Shown here piece by piece: positions 43,394-50,903 of a stretch of DNA of 64,000 nt. Source of the stretch: CANKJK01 sp040081715 (GTDB lineage: Bacteria > Acidobacteriota > Vicinamibacteria > Vicinamibacterales > UBA2999). The notes beneath the pieces are model-generated. The model made no database searches, was not told the DNA's origin, and saw only the letters and a program-made list of their open reading frames with translations. The position numbers and the translations under genes were made by a program. The stretch spans positions 1-64,000 of the forward strand of contig JBEBFY010000015.1 in the NCBI GenBank assembly GCA_040081715.1, read 5' to 3'. How positions within the stretch are numbered: the stretch's first letter is position 1; each line of letters opens with the position of its first letter.

Positions 43394-45130
43394 ATGGATA
43401 ACGCCGCACATTTCCCGCTGCTGTCGCTGATCCTGTTCACCCCGCTGGTCGGCGCCGCCATTCTGATGCTGGTGCCGAAGACGGCGGAGAACGCCATCCG
43501 CTGGATCGCGAACCTGTTTACTTTTGCCGGCTTCCTGGTATCGCTGCCGCTCTGGTTCCAGTACGACCAGACCAACGCGGACTACCAGTTTGTCGAGCGG
43601 CTGCCGTGGATCCCCTCCATCGGCGCGGAGTACTTCATCGGCATCGACGGGTTCAGCTCGCTGCTCATCCTGCTCACCACGATGATGGGCTTCATCGCCG
43701 TGCTCTCCTCGTGGACGGCGATCACGGAGCGCGTGAAGGAGTACTACATCTTTCTGCTCTTCCTGCAGACGGGCATGATCGGCGCGTTCATCTCGCTCGA
43801 CTTCCTGCTCTTCTTCCTGTTCTGGGAAGTCATGCTCGTGCCGATGTATTTCCTGATCGGCATCTGGGGCAGCGCCAACCGACTCTACTCCGCGATCAAG
43901 TTCTTCCTGTACACCTTGGTCGGCAGCGTGGTGATGCTGCTGGGCATCCTGGCGCTCTACTTCGCGTTCCACGAGGCCACGGGGGTCTACTCCTTCGACA
44001 TCACCCGCTACCAGGCGTTTAACTTCGCGCCGAACCTGCAGTGGTGGGTATTTCTGGCGTTCTTCCTGGGCTTTGCCATCAAGGTGCCGATGTTCCCGTT
44101 CCACACCTGGCTGCCTGATGCGCACACGGACGCGCCGACGGCCGGCTCGGTGATTCTGGCGGCGGTGCTCCTGAAGATGGGCACCTACGGATTCATCCGC
44201 TTCAGCCTGCCGATCCTGCCCGAGGCGACTCGCGAACTTGCGTGGATGGTCGTGACGCTGTCGATCATCGGCATCATCTATGGCGCGCTCATCGCGATGG
44301 CGCAGAAGGACTGGAAGCGCCTGGTGGCCTACTCGTCGGTGAGCCACATGGCCATGGTGATGCTGGGGATGTTCGCGCTCAACCCGGTGGGGATCACCGG
44401 CAGCATCGTGCAGCAGCTCAACCACGGCATTTCGACCGGCGCCCTCTTCCTGCTGGTAGGCGTGGTCTACGAGCGGCGGCACACCCGCGAGATCTCCGAG
44501 TACGGCGGCCTCTCGAAGGTGATGCCGGTCTACGCGGCGATCTTCCTCTTCATGACGATGTCGTCCATCGGTCTGCCGGCGCTGAACGGCTTCATCGGTG
44601 AGATCCTCATCATGCAGGGCATCTTCGCGGTCAACAAGGTCTGGGCGGGCGTAGGCGCCGCCGGCATCGTGCTGGGTGCGGCGTACATGCTGTGGCTCTA
44701 CCAGCGCACGATGTTCGGCAAGATCGAAAACCCGAAGAACGAGAACCTGCCCGATGTCGGCCTCCGCGAGTTCGCGACGTTCGTGCCGCTCATCATCCTG
44801 GCGCTCTGGATCGGCCTCTATCCGGCGCCCTTCATCAACCGGCTGAACACCTCGGTGGCGAGGGTGGTGGCCCGCGTCAGTCCGCAGTACACGGCGGCGC
44901 TGAAGGCCGCAGGCATTGATTGCGGCGCGGAGACCGCTGGGCCGGCAGCAGCGGCGCAGGTGACGGCGGCTCAGGTCATGTCGGCACCCGCCACGGCCAC
45001 AGCGCCCACGGCCACACTGACGCTGGCGATCCCCGGGGGTGCGGCGGCGTCCGCGGCACCGGCCGGGATGCAGGCTTTCGGCGCGGCTCCGTGCAGCGAC
45101 CTGGCCGGCAAGCCCGAGGCCCACCGGTGA
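43394..45130 (+). CDS. nuoM: NADH-quinone oxidoreductase subunit M
   Basis: A 578-residue antiporter-like subunit with about 14 helices. LFFLFWEVMLVPMYFLIGIWG carries the key Glu of helix 5, and FPFHTWLPDAHTDAPTAGSVILAA is the helix-7/8 signature. The last ~80 residues (from ~498) form an Ala/Thr/Pro-rich tail with two Cys, absent from typical NuoM; it is probably a soluble, disordered extension. Confidence 0.95.
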   Translation: MDNAAHFPLLSLILFTPLVGAAILMLVPKTAENAIRWIANLFTFAGFLVSLPLWFQYDQTNADYQFVERLPWIPSIGAEYFIGIDGFSSLLILLTTMMGFIAVLSSWTAITERVKEYYIFLLFLQTGMIGAFISLDFLLFFLFWEVMLVPMYFLIGIWGSANRLYSAIKFFLYTLVGSVVMLLGILALYFAFHEATGVYSFDITRYQAFNFAPNLQWWVFLAFFLGFAIKVPMFPFHTWLPDAHTDAPTAGSVILAAVLLKMGTYGFIRFSLPILPEATRELAWMVVTLSIIGIIYGALIAMAQKDWKRLVAYSSVSHMAMVMLGMFALNPVGITGSIVQQLNHGISTGALFLLVGVVYERRHTREISEYGGLSKVMPVYAAIFLFMTMSSIGLPALNGFIGEILIMQGIFAVNKVWAGVGAAGIVLGAAYMLWLYQRTMFGKIENPKNENLPDVGLREFATFVPLIILALWIGLYPAPFINRLNTSVARVVARVSPQYTAALKAAGIDCGAETAGPAAAAQVTAAQVMSAPATATAPTATLTLAIPGGAAASAAPAGMQAFGAAPCSDLAGKPEAHR

Positions 45131-46605
45131 TGCCGATGGGGCTCTCCGCGGCGGATTTCTACTACATCCTGCCCGAGATGGTGCTGACCTTCGGCGCCAT
45201 GCTCGTGCTCATGGCGGACCTGTACTTCACGCGGGAGCAGCGGGGCGCCATTACGGGCCTGTCGGTGGGCGTACTCGTGGCCACCTTCATCGCACTGGTC
45301 GTCGTCGGCAGCCCCCAGATCGCGATTTCGCGCGGGCTGCTGTCGATCGACGCCTTCGGCTTCTACTTCAAGGTCATCTTCCTGGCCTCGGCGGCGCTGA
45401 CGCTGCTGATGTCCGGCCCGTACCTCAAGGTGGAGGGGATGCCGGCCGGCGCGTACTGCTTCCTGGTGCTCGCCGCCACGCTCGGCATGATGTTCATGGC
45501 CAGCGGCATTGAGCTCATCACGATCTTCATCGGCCTCGAAACGATGGCCATCGCGTTCTACATCCTGGCCGCCTTCATCAAGCCCAACGCCCGCTCGAAC
45601 GAAGCGGGTGTGAAGTACTTCCTGCTCGGCGCCTTCTCGCTCGGGATTCTGCTCTACGGGATGTCGCTGCTGTACGGCCTGACCGGATCCACGAGCCTGG
45701 CGGGCATCGCGACGGCGATCGCCGATCCGGACGCCGTCGGGCGCCCGATGCTGCTGCTGGCCGTCGTGCTCGTCGTCGCTGGCGTGGCCTTCAAGATTGC
45801 GGCGGTACCGTTCCATATGTGGGCGCCTGATGTGTACGAGGGCGCACCCACGCCGATCACCGCGTTCCTGTCGGTGGGCTCCAAGGCCGCGTCCTTCGCG
45901 ATGCTCCTCCGCATCTTTGTCGAGGGCCTGCCCTCGATGAGCGAGGAGTGGCGGACGCTCTTCTATGCGCTGGCCGTGATGACGATGACGGTGGGCAACT
46001 TCGCCGCCATCACGCAGACCAACATCAAGCGCATGCTGGCCTACTCGTCGATTGCCCACGCCGGATACCTGCTGATGGGCGTGGTGGCCGGGACACCGCG
46101 CGGCATCACCGCGATGCTGATCTACCTGTTCGTCTACGGGCTGATGCAGATGGGTGCGTTCGGCATCGTGGTACTGATGCGCCGCACGGACACGGTCGGC
46201 GACGATATCCAGGACCTCAACGGCCTCTACTTCCGGAACCCCATGGCGGCGATCGCCATGCTGATCTTCATGCTCTCGCTCGGCGGCATTCCCCCGACGG
46301 CGGGCTTCATGGGCAAGTTCTGGCTCTTCAGCGCGGCCATTGAGTCCGGCTACGTCTGGCTGGCCGTCATCGGCGTGCTGAACAGTGCCGTGTCCCTCTA
46401 CTACTACCTGCGCGTCGTGGTCTTCATGTGGCTCAAGAACGAGCCGACCGGCTCGGAGCCCCGCATGCAGCCGGCGCTGGCCCTGACACTGGCCGTGGCC
46501 CTGGCCGGGACCATCGTGCTGGGCATCTTCCCGCGCCCGCTGTTCGAAATGGCCGAGGCTTCGGCACGCGCCCTCGGCGCCGCTCCAGTCGCCGCCGTCC
46601 GCTAG
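45130..46605 (+). CDS. nuoN: NADH-quinone oxidoreductase subunit N
   Basis: A 491-residue antiporter-like subunit. IFIGLETMAIAFYILAAF contains the conserved Glu of helix 5; VPFHMWAPDVYEGAPTPITAFLS is the helix-7/8 motif; MLAYSSIAHAGYLLMG is the helix-10 motif. ATG 45130 overlaps the last base of the nuoM stop; a GTG 3 nt earlier and an ATG 6 nt later are possible. It is the last nuo gene. Confidence 0.95.
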   Translation: MPMGLSAADFYYILPEMVLTFGAMLVLMADLYFTREQRGAITGLSVGVLVATFIALVVVGSPQIAISRGLLSIDAFGFYFKVIFLASAALTLLMSGPYLKVEGMPAGAYCFLVLAATLGMMFMASGIELITIFIGLETMAIAFYILAAFIKPNARSNEAGVKYFLLGAFSLGILLYGMSLLYGLTGSTSLAGIATAIADPDAVGRPMLLLAVVLVVAGVAFKIAAVPFHMWAPDVYEGAPTPITAFLSVGSKAASFAMLLRIFVEGLPSMSEEWRTLFYALAVMTMTVGNFAAITQTNIKRMLAYSSIAHAGYLLMGVVAGTPRGITAMLIYLFVYGLMQMGAFGIVVLMRRTDTVGDDIQDLNGLYFRNPMAAIAMLIFMLSLGGIPPTAGFMGKFWLFSAAIESGYVWLAVIGVLNSAVSLYYYLRVVVFMWLKNEPTGSEPRMQPALALTLAVALAGTIVLGIFPRPLFEMAEASARALGAAPVAAVR

Positions 46606-46699
46606 TGGCGACGAGTTACCCCGTCGCCAACCGCGCCGTCGTTTGTTGGTATCATTAGACGTTTGCGCGGGCGCTGATACCGCATGCCGACACCACTGC

Positions 46700-47032
46700 A
46701 TGGCCTCCGGCACGAAGTTTCCCTCCTGGATTCGGCACTCGGGTGCCGGCCTGGAACTGGCCGGGGCCACCGCAGGGCTTGCCCTGACCGGCTACTGGGT
46801 CGACGGTAAGTTCGGCACACGGCCGTGGGGCCTGCTGGTGGGTGTGTTTATCGGGATCGTGGGCGGCCTCTATAACCTGGTCCGGGATTCCATGCTGGCG
46901 GCGCGGGAAGCGCAGCGCGAGGACGCGTCGTCCGGAGCGTCGTCTGGAGCGCAGTCCGGAGCGCAGTCCGGACTGCCGGAAAGCGGGCAAGGGCCGGCCG
47001 TAAAGGCCGTGAAGAGTCAGGTAGGGAAGTGA
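46700..47032 (+). CDS. atpZ: AtpZ-like F0F1 ATPase assembly protein
   Basis: A 110-residue protein with two predicted helices (AGLELAGATAGLALTGYWVDG and WGLLVGVFIGIVGGLYNLVRD) matching the AtpZ / F0F1-ATPase gene 1 family, which precedes atpI in many operons and may help insert Mg2+ or assemble the c-ring. The C-terminal ~35 residues are Ser/Gly/Ala/Gln-rich, with a short imperfect repeat (SGASSGAQSGAQSG). ATG 46700 starts the conserved region; earlier in-frame starts are not conserved. Confidence 0.85.
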   Translation: MASGTKFPSWIRHSGAGLELAGATAGLALTGYWVDGKFGTRPWGLLVGVFIGIVGGLYNLVRDSMLAAREAQREDASSGASSGAQSGAQSGLPESGQGPAVKAVKSQVGK

Positions 47033-47406
47033 CACCGCAGGGTACGCGGTTCGCCTGGTTTCTCGGAATGGCTGCGGCGCTCTCGCTGGTGATGTGCGCC
47101 GTCGGGTGGGTGCCGACCAGCAGGCTTGCCGGGCCGGATGGCATCCTCGCGATGGTGCTGGGATGCGGGATCGGATTGGCGGCCGCCGCTGCGGCCGGGG
47201 CGTTTCTGGCCACGATGGCCGCGGAAACGCCCGAAGCCAGGATGCAGCGGGCATTTCTGGCGATGTTCGTGCGGCTCGTGGTGGCGCTCCTGCTGGGGAC
47301 GGCAGCCGTCCTCAGTGGTGAGGTGGCACGACAGCCCCTCCTGGTCTGGATCGCGGTGGCCTATGTGGTGCTGCTGCCGCTGGAAGTGAGACTCGCAATC
47401 GTATGA
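47029..47406 (+). CDS. atpI: ATP synthase protein I-like membrane protein
   Basis: A 125-residue protein with four hydrophobic segments, of the AtpI-like type that assists c-ring assembly. The sequence is poorly conserved, so the call depends on topology and on position between atpZ and atpB. The GTG start overlaps the atpZ stop by 4 nt (GTGA), and its own stop overlaps the atpB ATG (ATGA). Confidence 0.75.
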   Translation: MTPQGTRFAWFLGMAAALSLVMCAVGWVPTSRLAGPDGILAMVLGCGIGLAAAAAAGAFLATMAAETPEARMQRAFLAMFVRLVVALLLGTAAVLSGEVARQPLLVWIAVAYVVLLPLEVRLAIV

Positions 47407-48488
47407 GACAGGAACCGACGGGACACGAGGAAGCCGGACACGGCGCGGAGGCCCATGAGGGCGCAGTGCCGGCGGCGACCGGTCACGTGGACGCCGCCCA
47501 GGATGCGGCGGATCACGCGGCGCAGGGGCACGACGACGCAGCCCATGCTGGTGCGCCGCATGCCGACACACACGATGCCGCCCACGACGCTGCGGCCTCG
47601 CACGGCGGCGGTGGCGGTCATGCCGAGAGCCCGCTCTCGCACGTGGTGCAGCACCCACTCATCCAGCAGACGGCCGACTACGGCATCCTGACGCCCGAAG
47701 GAAAGATCACCGTCTTCTCCGACCAGATCGCCATGATCGCGCTGGCCGGCGTGCTCCTCGTTGCGCTGGTGCCGATGATCGCGAAACGCCGTCGGAAGGC
47801 CGCCGGCGTGGACGCGATGGTGCCCACAGGGTCGCTGAACGGCCTGGAGTTCCTCTGCCAGTACATCCGCGAGGAAATGGTGAAACCGGCCCTCGGCGAG
47901 CACACGGACCGCTTCATCAAGTACATCTGGAGCCTCTTCTTCTTCCTGCTGACGGTGAACATCCTGGGCCTGCTCCCGATTCCCGTCATCTCGGCCCTCT
48001 TCGGTACGCACCTGGGCGGCGCCGCCACTGGCAATATCTGGATGACCGGCACCCTCGCCGTCGTCACGATGGGAATGATGGTCGTCAACGGGCTTCGGCT
48101 CGGTGGCAAGTCCTACCTCGCGCACTTCTGTCCGGGCCCGATTGCGATGGCGCCTCTGCTGGTGCCGGTCGAGATCATCGGTCTGGTGGCGAAGGTGTTC
48201 GCACTGGCCGTACGTCTGTTCGCCAACATGATTGCCGGCCACATCCTCCTGGCCGTGCTGCTCTCGTTCATCATGATGGCCGGCGCACAGAGCGCGGGCC
48301 TGGGGTACGGCGTGGGTGTGCTGGTGGTAGCCGGCAGCGTGGCGATTAACCTCCTGGAACTGTTCGTGGCGTTCCTGCAGGCCTTCATCTTCACGTTCCT
48401 GACCACGCTCTTTATCGGGATGTCGGTCGTCTTCCACCACGACGACCACGGTGGCGAACAGGGCCACCACGAAGCTGCGGCGCACTAG
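47403..48488 (+). CDS. atpB: ATP synthase F0 subunit a with His-rich N-terminus
   Basis: A 361-residue membrane subunit forming the proton half-channels. The essential Arg is in LAVRLFANMIAGHILLAV near residue 275; FFLLTVNILGLLPIP and the C-terminal AFIFTFLTTLFIGMSVVFHH are conserved. The first ~75 residues are a His/Ala/Asp/Gly-rich extension with about 14 His, and the last ~15 are also His-rich (HHDDHGGEQGHH). Such extensions are not part of the known mechanism. Confidence 0.95.
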   Translation: MRQEPTGHEEAGHGAEAHEGAVPAATGHVDAAQDAADHAAQGHDDAAHAGAPHADTHDAAHDAAASHGGGGGHAESPLSHVVQHPLIQQTADYGILTPEGKITVFSDQIAMIALAGVLLVALVPMIAKRRRKAAGVDAMVPTGSLNGLEFLCQYIREEMVKPALGEHTDRFIKYIWSLFFFLLTVNILGLLPIPVISALFGTHLGGAATGNIWMTGTLAVVTMGMMVVNGLRLGGKSYLAHFCPGPIAMAPLLVPVEIIGLVAKVFALAVRLFANMIAGHILLAVLLSFIMMAGAQSAGLGYGVGVLVVAGSVAINLLELFVAFLQAFIFTFLTTLFIGMSVVFHHDDHGGEQGHHEAAAH

Positions 48489-48518
48489 GAGCGTTGGCTC
48501 CAGGCGCCGGGTTGCCAT

Positions 48519-48546
48519 GCCCGCAAGGTTCGGGGCGAATGCGGGC
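48519..48546 (+). promoter_or_regulatory. Stem-loop between atpB and atpE
   Basis: GCCCGCA (48519-48525) pairs with TGCGGGC (48540-48546), loop 14 nt, in the 132-nt gap before atpE. Intercistronic structures at this place often help raise c-subunit expression; here it is only inferred. Confidence 0.35.
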
Positions 48547-48620
48547 CGTGAGGCGTGACTGCGATGGCGAGTAACAAGCGCTGCTCCCCGGGCGGCGACA
48601 ACAGAGGAAGGACAGTGCAC

Positions 48621-48965
48621 ATGGATCGCAAGCAGGTTGTTCGTACGGTGTTCGGGTTTGCCGCGGTGGGTCTTGCCGTGATGGCGATGCCGTCGGTGGC
48701 GTTTGCGCAGGAAGCGGCCGAGAATGGCACGTTCCTGACCAGCAACGGCGCGGCGTGGATGGGCGGGGCGATTGGCGCCGGCCTGGCCATCATGGGCGGC
48801 GCGGCCGGCATCGGCCGTATCGGCGGCTCGGCGGTGGAGTCGATGGCGCGGCAGCCCGGTGCGGCCGGTCAGATCTCCACGGCCATGATCATCACCGCGG
48901 CCATGATCGAAGGCGCGACGCTGTTTGCGGTCGTCGTCGGCATGCTCGCCGTACTGAAGGCGTAA
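48621..48965 (+). CDS. atpE: ATP synthase F0 subunit c with signal-like N-terminus
   Basis: A 114-residue protein. Residues 1-30 resemble a cleavable signal peptide (VFGFAAVGLAVMAMPSVAFAQ), followed by the c-subunit hairpin: GAGLAIMGGAAGIGRIGGSAVESMARQP and ITAAMIEGATLFAVVVGML, whose Glu is the proton site. The motif IEGA, without the Glu-Ser/Thr pattern and helix-1 Gln of sodium types, favours H+. GAGGAAGGA lies 8 nt before ATG 48621. Confidence 0.93.
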   Translation: MDRKQVVRTVFGFAAVGLAVMAMPSVAFAQEAAENGTFLTSNGAAWMGGAIGAGLAIMGGAAGIGRIGGSAVESMARQPGAAGQISTAMIITAAMIEGATLFAVVVGMLAVLKA

Positions 48966-48972
48966 GAGCCTT

Positions 48973-49551
48973 ATGAAACAGCGAGTGCTGGCGGCGCTGC
49001 TCGTCCTGAGCGCGCTCCCGGCGTACGCCTCAGAGGCGGCGCCGGAAGCTGGCCTCAGCCCGTTTGCCGGCGACCTCGGGAATGCCATCTGGACCCTCGG
49101 TATCTTCCTGATCGTCGTGCTGGTGCTCGGGAAGTTCGCGTGGGGTCCCGTACTCGGCATGCTCAAGGAGCGCGAGGACTTCATCCGGAAGTCCCTGCAC
49201 GACGCCAAGCGGGACCGCGATGAGGCGGAAGCCAGGCTGAAGGAGTACACGGCCCAACTGCAGGCTGCCCGGTCGGAGGCCGCCTCGCTCGTCGAGGATG
49301 CCCGCCGCGATTCCGAGCGCCTGCGCGAGGAACTGCGGTCCAAGGCGAAGGCCGAGGCCGACACCATCCTGAAGAACGCCGAACGGCAGATTCAACTGGA
49401 GACCGGCCGGGCGCTGGCGCAGATCCGCACCGAGGCGGTTGACCTCTCGGTGATGATCGCCTCGAAGCTCATCGGCCGTAACCTGACCAAGGCGGACAAC
49501 GAGCGGTTGATCGAGGACGCGCTCAAACAGGTCGAGGCCAGGCATCAGTAA
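48973..49551 (+). CDS. atpF: ATP synthase F0 subunit b
   Basis: A 192-residue stator subunit. A hydrophobic N-terminus (MKQRVLAALLVLSALPAYAS) that looks like a signal peptide is followed by the membrane helix (IWTLGIFLIVVLVLGKFAWGPVLGML, residues ~38-63) and a long charged coiled coil. The conserved C-terminal region ASKLIGRNLTKADNERLIEDAL is that of bacterial b subunits. The F1 genes atpH-A-G-D-C do not follow; the strand changes after a terminator. Confidence 0.93.
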   Translation: MKQRVLAALLVLSALPAYASEAAPEAGLSPFAGDLGNAIWTLGIFLIVVLVLGKFAWGPVLGMLKEREDFIRKSLHDAKRDRDEAEARLKEYTAQLQAARSEAASLVEDARRDSERLREELRSKAKAEADTILKNAERQIQLETGRALAQIRTEAVDLSVMIASKLIGRNLTKADNERLIEDALKQVEARHQ

Positions 49552-49806
49552 GGAACACCTCTCGACGGTCTGCTGGAGTTCTCCAGGGCTCTGAATTCAA
49601 GGTTCTGGATACCTGGCAGCCGGCGAGGGGGATCTCCACACGGACCATCCGAAAGTCAGGGGTTTTTGATGGGCCGGTTCGAAGGATGAACGGGCATGCC
49701 GTTTGCTCACAGGAAGGCGTGCCGCGCCGGTCCCACGGGCGGCGGCAGACACTTCAGTGGGGATGAGCGTTGAGGAACTGACTAGGCCCCCAACGCAATG
49801 ATTGAA
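49552..49806 (+). other. Untranslated stretch between atpF and its terminator
   Basis: About 255 bp with no credible ORF and no trace of atpH. It holds a tight inverted repeat CTGGAG-TT-CTCCAG at 49573-49586. It would form the 3' UTR of the nuo-atp transcript or contain a small RNA. Confidence 0.35.
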
Positions 49807-49834
49807 GGCCCGGCGCGTGCGTCGGGCCGTTTTT
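49807..49834 (+). terminator. Rho-independent terminator of the nuo-atp cluster
   Basis: GGCCCGGC (49807-49814) pairs with GTCGGGCC (49821-49828; one G-U) around a 6-nt loop, followed by GTTTTT. It lies at the convergent junction with the TPR gene, whose stop codon overlaps the T-tract. Confidence 0.8.
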
Positions 49835-50813
49835 AGAATCCCAGTTCCTTCAGGTAGCCACGCGCCTCGGTAGCTTCCGGGCTCTCGGCGTCCGCCGCGG
49901 ATACCGCCTGGAAGTACGCCGCCGCTCCTGCCTTGTCGCCCTTCCGGAACGCAATCAGCCCGAGTTGCAAGCGTGGGCGCAGCCAGACCGGATCCATCGC
50001 CGCCGCACGCTTGAAGAGGTCCTCCGCGCCGGCGGTGTCGCCCTTGCTGAAGCGCACCTCGGCGAGGGCATAGACCATCTCGCGGCTGGCGCCCGCGACG
50101 GCGCCGCCCGCCACCATCCGCTCTGCGTCGTCGTGGTTGCCCTTCACTAGCTGGGTGAGTGCCAACTCGATTCGGGCACGTTCGTTTCCCGGATCCGCCT
50201 GCAGCACGACCTCGAACGTGGCTAGCGCCCGGTCGAGGCTCGCCACGCGGGAAGGTCCGGCCTCCTTCGCGCCACGCTGACGCCAGGCGTCACCGATCAC
50301 CAACTGCACGGACGTCAGCGTCGGGTTCTTCGTGGCGATCTCCTGATACGCGGCAATCGCCTGATCGAACTTGCCCTCGGCCCGAAGAGCGCCGGCGGCG
50401 GCCAGTTCGTTCTCGATCTGCCGGCTGACTGCCGTGGGCGCCGGGGCCACTACCCGCGTCATCACGAATTCGAGCGGCGCATTGCCCGTTACCGAGCTAC
50501 GAACCATGGACCGACCCTGCTGCGGCATGAAGCCGGGGGCCTCTGCCACGAACGACCAGGCCCCGCCCACGAGGCCAATCATCGCGAAACGGCCCTTGCC
50601 GTCGCTTGTGGACGTGATCTGCGTTGGCCGGCCGTTCGGGTTGGCGGCCTTGATGACCGCGCCCTTGATGGGCTGACCCTCGCTGTCGACGACAATGCCG
50701 CGCACGGCGCCGCTCTGGGCAGAGGAGGTGGTTGCCACCCCGACCACCAGACACACGGCCCGAAGCCAGCCAATCCACGCCGGCCCCCGGTCACCGATTC
50801 GACGCGTTCCCAT
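49833..50813 (-). CDS. Secreted protein with carboxypeptidase-regulatory-like and TPR domains
   Basis: A 326-residue exported protein. A signal peptide ends near residue 33 (SSAQ), a carboxypeptidase regulatory-like beta-sandwich spans ~36-115 (VRGIVVDSEGQPIKGAVIKA), and TPR-like helical repeats follow to the C-terminus (KFDQAIAAYQEIATKNP, DTAGAEDLFKRAAAMDP, DKAGAAAYFQAV). It probably mediates protein contacts in the periplasm. The ATG at 50813 lies 8 nt after TAGAAC, a poor -10. The partner is unknown. Confidence 0.82.
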   Translation of the reverse strand: MGTRRIGDRGPAWIGWLRAVCLVVGVATTSSAQSGAVRGIVVDSEGQPIKGAVIKAANPNGRPTQITSTSDGKGRFAMIGLVGGAWSFVAEAPGFMPQQGRSMVRSSVTGNAPLEFVMTRVVAPAPTAVSRQIENELAAAGALRAEGKFDQAIAAYQEIATKNPTLTSVQLVIGDAWRQRGAKEAGPSRVASLDRALATFEVVLQADPGNERARIELALTQLVKGNHDDAERMVAGGAVAGASREMVYALAEVRFSKGDTAGAEDLFKRAAAMDPVWLRPRLQLGLIAFRKGDKAGAAAYFQAVSAADAESPEATEARGYLKELGF

Positions 50814-50903
50814 AGCGGCAAGTTCTAACACGACCCCGGCTCCTGTGCCATGGCAGGACGGTCGGGAGGAGTAATATCCGCCCGTTCCTGACGGGAGGCG
50901 CTG

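Noticed and set aside
48621..48965. Sodium-type c subunit
   Set aside because: The ion site reads IEGA and lacks the helix-1 Gln and Glu-Ser/Thr pattern of Na+ types; an H+ type is more likely.
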